Assembly (NCBI RefSeq): GCF_040954835.1
Contig: NC_090711.1
Coordinates: 441,501 to 505,500, forward strand
DNA: 64,000 nt
Direction of reading: 5' to 3'
DNA from: Lepisosteus oculatus
Lineage: Eukaryota; Chordata; Actinopteri; Semionotiformes; Lepisosteidae
Part shown: one piece after another, positions 1 through 25,064 of the stretch
Layout of the letters: each line of letters begins with the position of its first letter
How positions within the stretch are numbered: the stretch's first letter is position 1
Made by a program: the position numbers and the translations under genes
The notes under the pieces: generated by a model
The model's input: the letters and a program-made list of their open reading frames with translations, nothing else
Database searches by the model: none
What the model was told of the DNA's origin: nothing

Positions 1-395
1 TGGGTTAACTCTTGGGTATTGCAACCAGCAATTTTACCTGAAGTCTTCACTGCACACAAGACACTGTGGTTAAACCAACAGTGGTGTTGCAGAAACTGCT
101 TGAATGGCCTTTTGCACTCCTGCAATCCCCATGGGTCACATTGTCCTGCCCCTTCTCCTGTTTCTCAGAGCAGTACAGTGTAAGCAGATGTACACCAACC
201 ACAAGGAGCACTACACTGCTCCCCAAATCTACCAACCCCCCAGCCCACCCCACAAATCCTCGCCAAGATTGAACGGCAAAGAACAGAAGCGTATCCGCCA
301 TCTCCGACTGCCAGGCTGTGGCCCCAAGTGTGGGGTCCAGTACAGTCCAGGGGTCGAGTCGGGTCCAGCGTGAAGCTCGGGGAATCAAACATCAC
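1..395. other. unassigned sequence beyond the PABPC1L 3' end
   Basis: I see no recognisable coding exon, RNA gene or repeat here. Several short overlapping ORFs occur on both strands, but none resembles a family I know and they conflict with one another. The segment lies just beyond the most distal candidate poly(A) signal of PABPC1L. It is probably intergenic, or else belongs to a longer 3' UTR. Confidence 0.4.
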
Positions 396-419
396 TCCAG
401 ATCCACTTAAGGTTTTTTT

Positions 420-425
420 TTTATT
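420..425 (-). terminator. candidate distal poly(A) signal AATAAA for PABPC1L
   Basis: A canonical AATAAA reads on the minus strand here, about 725 bases past the stop codon, with T-rich mRNA-sense sequence downstream. No cleavage site can be proven from the sequence alone. Confidence 0.4.
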
Positions 426-705
426 TCATGCACAAAGAAAACAAAATGTAGTACCAACTACAAACATGTATATCTTTTTTTTAAATAACAAAAGTTGAAT
501 AAACATAACCTTCCCTTGCAAACAGCCTACTGGCTCCTTCAACTTCTCTTTCCAACAGGTTACTTTGCCAGTCATCATTCACTAAACAAATGCAATTTGC
601 AAGACTAGTATTGTCATTTTACAATTCTTTCCTTTTTCCTTCTTCAACGAAGCACCTTTTTCCATGGTAGTGGCTGCCTGCGACACAAAAGAGTTTTATA
701 CACCT

Positions 706-711
706 TTTATT
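706..711 (-). terminator. candidate proximal poly(A) signal AATAAA for PABPC1L
   Basis: A canonical AATAAA on the minus strand about 440 bases past the stop codon. It offers a shorter alternative 3' UTR. Confidence 0.35.
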
Positions 712-1149
712 TAGCATCGTGGACAGCAGAGCACTCCAAACCCAAGGGGCTCTGCAGAGCTCCTCAGGATGCGGCCCTGGGACAGGAGCAGAACAGAGAC
801 AGAGCGTCTTCCGTTCCAGAAGGGGGGTGGGGATGTACAGGGAAACGGTGCATAAAAGCCACATTCCCCCCCCATAGCAATACAAATCTTAAAATCGGCA
901 GATTGCCCGTCGACATGTTCAGGGTCACTTAATCCTACTTTTAACATAACTCGTTTCCAAACCACTGAAAAATAATTAAGCCCTTTTCGGAGTCGGAAAA
1001 GTGGCATTTTAACAGTTTTGATGATGCTGCATGACATTCTTATAGGTCAGAGGTACAATCCTCCAAGCTCCTTACAGAGTGCACACAGGGCTGTGATTAT
1101 TCTGGAGGAGCCTTTCCACAGCCCTGGAGTTGTACCTGAGGAGCGCCAG

Positions 1150-9608
<8,459 letters not shown>

Positions 9609-10230
9609 TCACAAACATGATAGAAGAGCTCAAATGTGCTATTCGGGTCTGTGAAGTGCGAATACTGGACAAGCTACTGTCAACAACAAAACACTTTGCA
9701 CCAGATAAGCCACACCCACCGTAAACGATGAGCAACAGGTGATTTTTTTAAAAAAAATGAGATAGAAGGCTTTTTATTTTACTTTTATATGATCCCAAAT
9801 AGATTAGTTAATCTGCGAATTTCCTTTACGCAAGCACATCAAAAGCACATTTTGTACAATTGTTCCAAAATATCGCCTGACCCTGCTCAAGACACCGCGA
9901 AGAACTTACGAAAACTAAAATAAAAAAAAGTTAGCACGGCCGCCGAGACGGGAACAAACGCGTAGAACTGGGTTTTAAACCGGATCCCTGTGGCGCCATT
10001 TCCCTCCAACAGCGTCGCGCGCGGCACCCATCAGCCGTGCTCATTCTTATCTGGCGGCCCGGGCCCCCAGCAGACCAACGCGGCCACAGCCGAGCAGAGC
10101 GATTTACAGGGCGGGCTTCGAAGCGAACCCTTTGCGTTTCCAAGTAATGGGCGGAAAACGAAGCCCTCAAAATTGTGAAGAAAATAAAACTGCGTGAGCT
10201 GCTTAACAAATAAAACAAAAAAGCTCTTAC

Positions 10231-10420
10231 CTGAGTTAGCAATGGGGGTGGGGTGTCTTAAAATGTTTGTTCACGCACAGACCTCTTTCTTTAAATGTCT
10301 TTTTAAAGCCCCAAGTCGCCGTGGCTCGGCCAGGAATCGGCGGGCCGGAAGGTCAGGTGTTTTTAAAGGCTTTGCTCAGGCCGCACCCCCGGGCGGGCAA
10401 TCGGATAGGGAACGAGTTAA
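10231..10420 (-). other. candidate noncoding first exon and promoter of PABPC1L
   Basis: A strong donor, CTCAG|GTAAGAG, sits at 10230-10229 on the minus strand in a GC- and CpG-richer stretch. Two TTTAAAAA-type TATA-like motifs lie at about 10300-10310 and 10355-10365. A second, weaker donor-like site, TTTTC|GTAAGT, is at about 9908. The transcription start is unproven. The region 9930-10140 is also CpG-rich and could hold the start instead. Confidence 0.35.
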
Positions 10421-10439
10421 AAATACCCGCACAGATAGA

Positions 10440-12700
10440 TAAACACGGGTAACTATGTAGTGAGTTTAAGCGAGTTATTTACATATATATGGGCCACCAC
10501 ATTGCTGTGAGATGGTACCTTTGGGCAAGTCATGACGTTTAAATACGTGCTGGCCTTTAAATACCGAAATTAAATAAAGATGTATCTGTAAGAGTATGAT
10601 CTTTATTTTTGTTACCAAGTTTTAATTCATACATCCTCCAAGTGTGCCATTGATCTCGACTGATAAAGCTGTAAATTTTAGGCCGAACCAACTAAAGCTT
10701 TTTATATAGAATAGGACCAGATGCTCATTAATTATTGTTGTAATGCCCTTTGTGAGGTGTGTACTTAGGAGATACAAAGGATGTTAAGTATGTTCGAACC
10801 TACGATATTGAATATTCCTTAGTCTTGTTTGTCAAAAAAGATCAAATAAATCCCATAACGAAAAAAAAAAACATTATCATATCTTCTTGATAAAGAATAT
10901 GTAAAAATAAATGGCTTGCACTTCTAATATGCCCAAAGAAGAATCCTTAAAGGCTAGAAAAGCACTTAAATTTCCTTTGTGAATTGGATGGAGAAATTAA
11001 CTTCCGCATTGTAGTGTGATCTTTGTTTATCTGAACAGTGTTGGCTCTCAGCTCTTAACAAGAGCCTTGTTCTGCTTTGGTTGTTCTGTCAACAAGAGTA
11101 GAATTAAGCACTCTAGAAAGGACCCTGAACTTGGCACGATATTGGTGTTAAATGAAATTGTTCAATGTGGTTCAGTGACAGCCAGCTTACACAAACAGTA
11201 CCAGTTCCTGTCAAAAGCTCAGCCATTTAATGCAGGGAATGTTTCATTAGTTTAGAGTGCGCACAGATCGAACTCTTCAGTGAACAGAGACGTGAGGTAT
11301 TGAGAGGGTCAGGCAGTGTGAGCAACTATATTCTGACACTGGCACGGACATGTTCCCCATCAGTACATTGTCTTTTACAATTGTATGAAGCAAAAAAAAC
11401 TTGTCCATCTAGGTCAAAAGCTAGGCAAGGCTGAAGCTGATTATTACTGGAATGCAAGGGAAAAAAAGGTTTGCTACTCTAGGTGGACCAGAAAGCAGTG
11501 TTCTTGAAGTGCCTGCACAGTTTTCCAACGTGACCTGGGACTTGATCATCGAAGATCCATTGAAATTGCACATAAAAGGTAGGAGTGTTACCCTTAGCGT
11601 CCTGACCGAATTCCACTTTGGGTTTGTGCAATCGGACCAACTTAAAAAGTAGTCTCACTCCTCCCGTAAGTCCACTGTGCAGTGGTGCTGCTGGTGCAGA
11701 ATGGTCTCCATGTCTCACTCAGGTGGGGTTGTAAATATAATAATGGGATAATGCAGGTCCCCTCATCTATTTGAAGTAACAAGTAATACGTTTATTCCAA
11801 GCTGTTGTGTTCTTTCTTCTCTTTTCAGCAGGAATAAACCTATTGCTCCATTGCAGCCTACGCATGCTGACACAGCTCCCCACCTGATCTATTTGAAGTA
11901 TATCCTTTACGCTTTCACTCCTTTTAGGGTGAAAAGTATTATATGAATACAATGAATTATTAAAAACAAAAATCCCAAAAATGAATTTACCACTTATTTC
12001 TACTGAAAATAACTTATTTACTACCTTGTCAACTGAAGTCACAGTATAATTCTACTTTTTAAAGGTCACTTCAAATGGCAAGTGTTGCTTTGAACTTTCA
12101 AGTTTGTTACAAACACCACCTTCCTACCGTAGAACAAAAAACATTTCACCACATGTATGCATTCCAATAGCCACCCCTGATGTCCTCCTTACATCATTGA
12201 GTTCTACCTTGTCCAACATGTACCAACCAGGCTGCTTGACAGGTTCACAGCTTGCAAATGTTGATGAACAAATCTGGCCAATACTCACATTCTCACGGCC
12301 TGGACAGACTTCTGTTCTGCATTACCCGTTTCCAGGCTGCTCACGGTTAACACTGTTGCCTTCCGATCCCAGTGGTGTGCAAGATTTAAAATGTTTGGAA
12401 ACCATTGACCTAGATTGCCAAGCAGCTAGTGGTTCTTGTGTGGATATTTATTTTATAACCCAGTTTCCTCTGAGCTGCCTGAAGCTTGGTTGTGCTCACA
12501 TTAAGTCAGTGACTTTGACATACAGTAGTCCTTTTCTCTCATTATGCTTCCCAAGAAAGTACCGCTACCATTTAAGTAGACAGTCAGGGTCAGGATAGAT
12601 GTAGATTCCATCCATGACCTGTTTTCTCTTGTAGTCTCAACGACTGAAGGATACCCCACCAGAGAATTTTTAATCTATTTAGCAAATGATGTTCTTATTG
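10440..12700. other. spacer between PABPC1L and YWHAB
   Basis: AT-rich DNA with scattered short ORFs, including plus-strand 12104-12598 (164 codons) and 11452-11652. None has recognisable motifs or splice context. Some of the YWHAB-proximal part may be transcribed as extended 3' UTR, since further minus-strand AATAAA hexamers occur near 12720 and 12835. Confidence 0.4.
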
Positions 12701-12984
12701 ATTCTTAATTTGACAATTGTTTATTTTACACCCAAAAAAACAGTATGTCTTATCTGACATTCTGCAGTAAACACTCAGTGCCAGTACTGTTATTGTGCAA
12801 TTTCTCTTCATTACACAAATGAAATGGATTTTATTACCCTTCACATATTAGGTACAAACCTAAACAGGAAACAGGATATAGACATCTAAAGCCCTAGGCC
12901 AAAGTTTTTAAAACACCTAACCGGAGAAAGATAAGCTTTTTTTTTTAAATGTGGCAGTTTTTTTTAAACAGAAAAGCAGGAAAA

Positions 12985-14796
12985 TTCTGAACTGATAAAA
13001 CTTTTATTTCACTTTAAATTGTCTTTTACACTTTCCTGATTATTACATGTAAGGTGAAACTAGAACTGTTTTAAAAGACATACACAAATCTAGTATTACG
13101 TCAATAACCAGGTATAATTTTTTTTAGTTTTTCTTTTTTTAAGCTATACTAAATTTTCACAACCACGTGCGCGCTAGGCGATAAAACCGTCACAGAAGCA
13201 AACTTTAGGCAGAATACTGGTCAGTAAAAACAAAGCAAGTAGAGATACCAGATATACAGACAGGCTCGGTTCCACATTCACTACTGCATTTATCAAGCGT
13301 AGAATATTAACTGCCATTTGTTCAGCTAGAAGGGAGATTTTATTCAGTGCATGAAACATTGTCTTCAGCAAGACAGACTGACAGACAGATGAATTCTACA
13401 CCTATATGGAATGTTATGGTAGTGGCTGTGTATTGTGACACTGAATTAATTCAGCTTAATCTTTCACTTCAATCACAGATCTTAAATCTACTCCAACCCC
13501 ACAGTTCAGAGCTACCAGGTGCCTATTGGGCAACACCTGTCCTCTGTCCCAGTGCTAACAGGTCAGTCCTCTCGGAACCACAGATATCAGCAGTGGTCAA
13601 ACAACGGGTACCATTCCCAAGCCTACAAGCCACCAGGTTTCCGGAAACTTCAGGTCTACGATTAGTTAGCACAGGTTATTATAACAGGCTTTTCTAGCAT
13701 TTTCACATACTGCTGTTCAGAGCACAGAAAGTCATTTTAGTCAGTTTGAACTGTCAGCTTAAGGGTAGGCTCCAGAAACGCCAACTGGAACAAATTAAAA
13801 GCAATGGCTTTAAGGTGGTTCAATGCAAGCACGTTCACAACATTATGATGTAACATCTTCTTTAAAATAAGTTTAAATTTACATTTTAGGTTTCACTGAA
13901 AAAAGCTATCGTTATGCAAGGAAAAAAGGGAAAAGTCACAACATGAGGTTTGCTGTACTGATACCAAACAGCACCTTTATGTTCATTTTACCTGGACAGT
14001 GCATTAAGAGAATACTTTTGTTCAAAGGCAGCCAATTTTCAACAAATGTTATGAAGGAATGTTTTTAAAAAACCCAAACATATCTGGAATGGAAACATTG
14101 GGTCCCTTTATGTTTTTATGCAAAATAAAATTGTGAACATGATTACATAGCAATATGCACATTAGTCAGTGTCACAATACAGCCTATCAATCCATTCTGT
14201 ATGAGCCGACAGCAGAATTGTACGGTTTCCCAAACACAGCACCACACGGCCTTCTGCATTTTACAGACCAGAATTACTAATTTACATATATATACACAAA
14301 CATATATATATGTGATGGGAAAAAACAAAACTAAGCGTCACAGTGTTTGGTGAAAATAAACTGCCAGTTTAATAACCTTAGAATAAAACCTGCAAATGCC
14401 ATGACAGATTACACTATAAAAGTTAACAATAACAAAAAATGATGTATACTATAATGCACAATTTGCTGGGTGAAAGAACATAAGATTAAAAATAAAAAAT
14501 GGAACTGACGAAACTGGAGAGGGTGGGGAAGTGGGGTGGGCAAACAGAAAAAAAACAGGAAAATATCCTCACTGCTAGACCTGGTGCTAATTCACAAAAA
14601 CAAGAGACTGTGAGCCTGCTATTAACTGAATGTTACCCTGTCACCTCTGAGCTATTTGAGGAGGGCACAAATGCTAGGTCAGGTACAATTCTTGCTGCTT
14701 GTCATACAGAAGGGGGATCCTGATGGAGCAGGGTACATATGGGCTGAATGTGTGTAAGATAGAGTGTGGGTGGATTAACAGTGAAGTGCAATGCCA
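12985..14796 (-). other. YWHAB: YWHAB 3' UTR (approximate end)
   Basis: Minus-strand sequence after the TAA at 14799-14797. It is AT-rich, as expected of the long 14-3-3 3' UTRs. Candidate AATAAA signals on the minus strand are at 13344-13339 and 13008-13003, and further ones occur near 12835 and 12720. The distal boundary is therefore uncertain. Confidence 0.5.
13003..13008 (-). terminator. candidate YWHAB poly(A) signal AATAAA
   Basis: A canonical hexamer on the minus strand about 1.8 kb after the stop codon. An alternative proximal signal lies at 13344-13339. Confidence 0.35.
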
Positions 14797-21139
<6,343 letters not shown>

Positions 21140-21235
21140 ATTATTAATGTAATTTTAGTCCTGCTTTTATCTCTAGGCGACGAGAGTCTCTCTCTCCGTC
21201 CTCCGTCTCGCTGTTCGGGATCTTCAGGGCAGTAC
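21140..21235 (-). other. YWHAB: candidate noncoding first exon of YWHAB
   Basis: The stretch lies just downstream, in gene sense, of two ETS sites and a GC box, and ends at an AAT|GTGAGT donor (21139-21138). A splice from here to the acceptor at 18221-18220 would join to the ten-base UTR before ATG. The start site is inferred from motif positions. Confidence 0.4.
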
Positions 21236-21290
21236 CACTTCCGCTTGCACCGGCACTTCCGCTTCCTCTAAACCCCGCCCCTCCCCCCAC
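21236..21290 (-). promoter_or_regulatory. YWHAB core promoter: duplicated ETS sites and GC box
   Basis: On the minus strand, AGCGGAAGTG occurs twice, at 21245-21236 and 21263-21254, 18 bases apart, next to a further GGAAG. An SP1-type GGGGCGGGG lies at 21281-21273. This is a typical TATA-less housekeeping promoter arrangement. Confidence 0.6.
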
Positions 21291-21292
21291 CA

Positions 21293-21401
21293 GTAACCTT
21301 GGTTACCGCAGTACGGGGTCTCTCTGGCACTTTTTCAGGGTCATTTCGTCACAAGAACCATGGCAACCTCAGGTGTGACGTAAGTTATCACCATGGTTAC
21401 C
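21293..21401. promoter_or_regulatory. RFX X-box cluster with CRE
   Basis: A perfect 14-base palindrome, GTAACCTTGGTTAC, lies at 21293-21306 and fits the RFX X-box consensus. A second site, AACCATGGCAAC, spans 21356-21367. A third, CACCATGGTTAC, spans 21389-21400 and contains a perfect GTAACC half on the minus strand. TGACGTAA at 21376-21383 is a CREB/ATF half-site type element between the last two. Three X-boxes and a CRE in about 110 bases, beside the YWHAB promoter, suggest a regulated or bidirectional promoter. Confidence 0.55.
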
Positions 21402-21719
21402 GTTACTAGGAGGAGCATCGGCCCAGTGCGAGTGGCGGTCATTGAAACATCGCCGGTCTCTTAACTGTATATAGACAATGTTTGATGTTTTCTGCTGTTG
21501 CTACAGTATTGACCTCAATACTATCGGAGTCGTAACTGATCTCAGTATTCTTTTCCAGTGTGGAAAAGCAGCTTTGTGTGGGTGTCCAAAATTGTTCCAA
21601 AATCAATGAAAAAGGGGCAAGACAGAAGTGTATACTATTGACTTGCATGCACCAGCCTGATTCTGATATAGTTCCATCCACCGTTGGTGTTTTCAATAAG
21701 GAGGCAATTAGAATTTATC

Positions 21720-21935
21720 ATGTCAGGACTGCTACTGCGTGCTAACGCAGAACTAGCGTCGCGATCAGATGAAATGGCGGTACCCGAGGTGGAAAAGCTC
21801 TGCCGCAGGAATAGCGCAGCCAGTGTGGAGCCGAGTGAGCCCACAGCCGCGGCCCTGCAGAGCCCAGAGCTCCGTGCTAGTCGCAGGACTGCGCCCCCCG
21901 CAGGCGGAGCCCGACGAGCCCTTCAGCAGCACTGA
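21720..21935 (+). CDS. unrecognised short GC-rich ORF divergent from YWHAB
   Basis: The ATG at 21720 opens 71 codons, from MSGLLLRANAELASRSDEMA to the C-terminal ARRALQQH and a TGA. The composition is CpG-rich, unlike the AT-rich flanks. It contains a charged segment (ELASRSDEMAVPEVEKLCRR) and then a Pro/Ala/Arg-rich tail. A splice-acceptor-like ttcttttccag lies upstream at about 21550-21560, and a plus-strand AATAAA follows at 22026-22031. It lies downstream of the X-box/CRE cluster. I do not recognise a family. It may be the end of a small divergent gene, a noncoding divergent transcript, or chance within a CpG island. Confidence 0.2.
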   Translation: MSGLLLRANAELASRSDEMAVPEVEKLCRRNSAASVEPSEPTAAALQSPELRASRRTAPPAGGARRALQQH

Positions 21936-22025
21936 AGAATAACACAAAGAACGATGAGTGTGCGACCAACACGGATACAGAACTATTTCATTAGTGGTCC
22001 CAGCTTTTTATCAAAGCAAAATAGA

Positions 22026-22031
22026 AATAAA
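22026..22031 (+). terminator. plus-strand AATAAA after the short ORF
   Basis: A canonical hexamer about 90 bases after the stop of the 21720-21935 ORF. It is only meaningful if that ORF is transcribed. Confidence 0.2.
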
Positions 22032-22039
22032 ACAGTAAA

Positions 22040-23290
22040 TATAATTATATTGTATGATACACGCATGCACATGTTTGATCAATTTAGGAGAAAATAAACT
22101 TTAAAACAAATGCCAGGCATTGTTATATTCCCTTAGTTGTAACAGTTGAACAAGCCAAGTTCAGCACAGAGTAGTGGTCTTTTTAAGAATAATTGAGGAC
22201 AACAGCGACCAGAGAAGATCACAGCACTAACTAGTGAAGAGCGAAGAAGGACTTTCCTGCCCTGCCAGGGAGGATGACCTGCGACACGGGCTCAGAGGTG
22301 CCGGAGTCCAGAAACAATGACGTCACAGCGAAGGCAGGCGCAGCTCCGCACCAGGGAGAGAGCGCTCATCCCTGCACCCAGAGAAACACCTGGCCTGCAC
22401 AGCATACTGCCATAAAAACAGTTCTGTAACATAATGCAACACGAATCACACCGTATACAGTGAGAGCAAAGACCAGCGACTCTGCCCTCTCTGATTTCAA
22501 ACAGGACTGATTTTCGTTCCTCCTTTCGCAACACTAATTATCACAATATGTCACCTCGGGCCCGAGAGTGAAGCAGCGAAATCCAACCGGCTTGCAGTTC
22601 TCCCTAGTAGCCACCAGATGGGGTACAGAAACAGCACACATGCTCTCGCAAGATGTTTGGTGGATATGTGCATTTCCTTTGAATTCTCGCTTAATTTGCA
22701 AATTCCAAAATAAAACTCTAATTTGATTTTGCTTCGAAACTGGATTACAGGGGTGGGGTGACTTTCTTGTGGCCGGTAGCCTATACTGCGCCTGGCCGTT
22801 GTGGAGGGCTTCGCTCTGCAGTTTCAGGCTGGGGGCACAGAGGCTGCTGAGGTAGGCCCTGCTCGGTATCCTGGTCTCCTGGTCTCCTGGCCAGCTGTCA
22901 ACACACAGTCTGTGTTCTCGAACCGTGAGCAATCTAAGCCCAGTGCATCTCCTGCATGGAAGATGTGACAGGAGAGAGCATATAGCCACAGAAGAGCTCT
23001 CAAATACAGTAAAAGCAATGTTTTTTCAGCCTTCGTAAGATAACAGTATAGTCTATAGCAATATTATGCAAATGAGAACAGGATTTTGATGGTACTCATA
23101 ATATGCGGTTCAATGTTTCAAGTATAATTTAAAATCTCACCAAAGGATAAGACTAGATTATTTGGAGTAAAGTTAAGATTATGAAGTTATGATCTTTAAA
23201 ATTAGCACCCTGATGCTAACTAATGAAAAGTCTGATACACCTATATTTTATTATCCTCATAGCATTTATATAAGCCAAATCACTATTGTT
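22040..23290. other. intergenic, no gene seen
   Basis: No recognisable exon or repeat family. The minus-strand ORF at 22534-22989 lacks motifs and splice context. Confidence 0.45.
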
Positions 23291-23294
23291 TGAG

Positions 23295-23820
23295 TATCTG
23301 AGTTACATGTAAGGTAAGATTGATTGTCATCAGCATAGAAATGTTATCCATTGCCATAATTTATAGATTTGTTCCCTAAAGTAACATATAAATGACAAAC
23401 AAGAGAGGCCCCAGTATAGACCACTGTGGTACACCAGGACCAACAACTGTTTTGCCAGACATACAATGACCAAGTGATGAAAAGGAATTCCACTGCAGAG
23501 ACCAGACTCAAAGCACCATTGCACAACTTTGGCAACAGCAGGCAAATCCTTGAGGCATTTAGGGAGGATGTTGTGTTTAACAGCATCAAAGGCATGGGAC
23601 AGATGAAGGAGCACAAGAGTGGCCAAGCTACATCAAGTTATTCACAAACCTAACTAATGACATTCCTGTAGCGTGCTGAGCAGGAAAGGTTTGGAATGAA
23701 TGATGTAGGCCATGTCTTGCTAGATGTCTTTGTAACCAAGAAACTACAACAGGTTGTTCTTCTATTAAAGATAAGAAATAGAAAAGCAGATACTGTGCAT
23801 AAAGGTACGGTTTTGTGTTA
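23295..23820 (-). mobile_element. L2-like LINE reverse transcriptase fragment
   Basis: On the minus strand the translation gives a decayed reverse transcriptase. LVLLHLSHAFDAVKHNI corresponds to the LDLSAAFDTVDH motif. GVPQWSILGPLLFVIYM corresponds to GVPQGSVLGPLLF after a frame change. HFYADDNQSYL, with the catalytic YADD block at 23343-23326, follows after a further break. Motif order and wording resemble L2-type non-LTR elements. At least two frame disruptions and an in-frame stop make it inactive. Boundaries are approximate. Confidence 0.75.
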
Positions 23821-23829
23821 ATGTCCTTT

Positions 23830-24690
23830 CTCACTCAGTCTCTGAGGCCCAGAGGCTGTGAGGCTGGGATATGGCCAGTAGGTGGCACGAGAGAGTTAGA
23901 GAGGAGCAGGGTTGTGCTCACTACCCTCCCAGAGGCCTGGGTGTCCAGCCCTCCTCCTTAATTCGATCTTTAAAACAGCCTCCAGCCTGGCATACAGTGA
24001 GCTTTCACAAACCCACTGCATCTACTGCTCTGAAAATCAGTGCTGCTCTGACAGCACGCAGGCATGTACTGGATGTTATTTAAGTCAAGAAAAAGCACTA
24101 GGAAATAGAGCTGCACAATGCCTGTACGCAGTGTACGCAGAACAAGGTTCTTTTGGGGCTTGCTTTTACAGCAAGGTACTGCGTGAACACATCTAAGAAA
24201 TTAGTCTGGCATCAGAGATACAGTCACTTTCCGTTTGTCTCAGCCTGTGTCCTGTGGTACTTCTGTCTCGAACCACTTAAGCTGTTGATGAGACATGGCG
24301 TCCCTTTGTCAAGCACTGTCAGGAGATGCCATTCTCACTGTTCCCGCCTCATTAAGACCACAGGATAGGAAAACTGGGGTGGGATAACACTGACAGTGGA
24401 AGATAAATTAGTGCCGTGATTCTGTCAGCTCCTTCCTTATTAACAAGTGACCTTGTGAGTTTGGCAATGTAGGTCAGGGTTCCTGAAGTGTGGATAAAGC
24501 CCAGCTCACTCCTGGAGCTTCCCGCAGTTCCGGCCTCTGGGCTGACTGGCATCTGGAGGGAGAATCAGGAAGAATTCAGCCTTGGCAGCACACAGCATCC
24601 TGCCTGCTGGGGGCAGCAGAGAGAAGAGGGCAGCGGAGTGGGAAAGGCTGCTTTGCTTCACCTGCTGTTTGTTTGTGTGCTCTCCTGAGC
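23830..24690. other. intergenic, no gene seen
   Basis: Unique-looking sequence with short overlapping ORFs only. Confidence 0.4.
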
Positions 24691-24691
24691 T

Positions 24692-25062
24692 GTGTAGTAT
24701 AGTGCAGTCCTGTGACGTTCAGTGTAGTGTAGTGCTGTCCTGTGTTGTGTAGCATAGTGCAGTCCTGTGATGTACAGTGTAGTGTAGTGCTGTCCTGTGT
24801 TGTGTAGCATAGTGCAGTCCTGTGATGTTCAGTGTAGTGTAGTGCTGTCCTGTGTTGTGTAGCATAGTGCAGTCCTGTGATGTACAGTGTAGTGTAGTAA
24901 TGTCTTGTGTTGTGTAGTATAGTGCAGTCCTGTGATGTACAGTGTAGTGTAGTGCTGTCCTGTGTTGTGTAGCATAGTGCAGTCCTGTGATGTACAGTGT
25001 AGTGTAGTGATGTCCTGTGTTGTGCAGCATAGTGCAGTCCTGTGATGTACAGTGTAGTATAG
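24692..25062. repeat. 55-bp GT-rich minisatellite, about 6.7 units
   Basis: The unit starts AGTGTAGTGTAGTGCTGTCC and recurs at 24721, 24776 and 24831, exactly 55 bases apart, continuing to about 25060 with a few substitutions. Each unit is itself a diverged dimer of about 27-28 bases (GTAGTGTAGTGCTGTCCTGTG versus GTAGCATAGTGCAGTCCTGTG, differing mainly in the middle). The strand is strongly GT-skewed. Open frames on the minus strand are a by-product of the repeat. Confidence 0.92.
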
Positions 25063-25064
25063 AA

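Larger units (their letters stand above)
396..1149 (-). other. PABPC1L: PABPC1L 3' UTR (approximate end)
   Basis: This is minus-strand sequence from the TGA at 1152-1150 down to the last plausible poly(A) signal. AATAAA hexamers on the minus strand lie at 711-706 (proximal) and 425-420 (distal, inside an A-rich run in mRNA sense). Cleavage would fall roughly 10-30 bases beyond each. The 3' end is inferred from hexamers only, and use of the proximal site would shorten the UTR by about 290 bases. Confidence 0.5.

Noticed and set aside
12104-12598. Plus-strand ORF of 164 codons between PABPC1L and YWHAB
   Set aside because: Low-complexity Ser/Leu composition without motifs, and it lies in or near the probable YWHAB 3' flank on the opposite strand.
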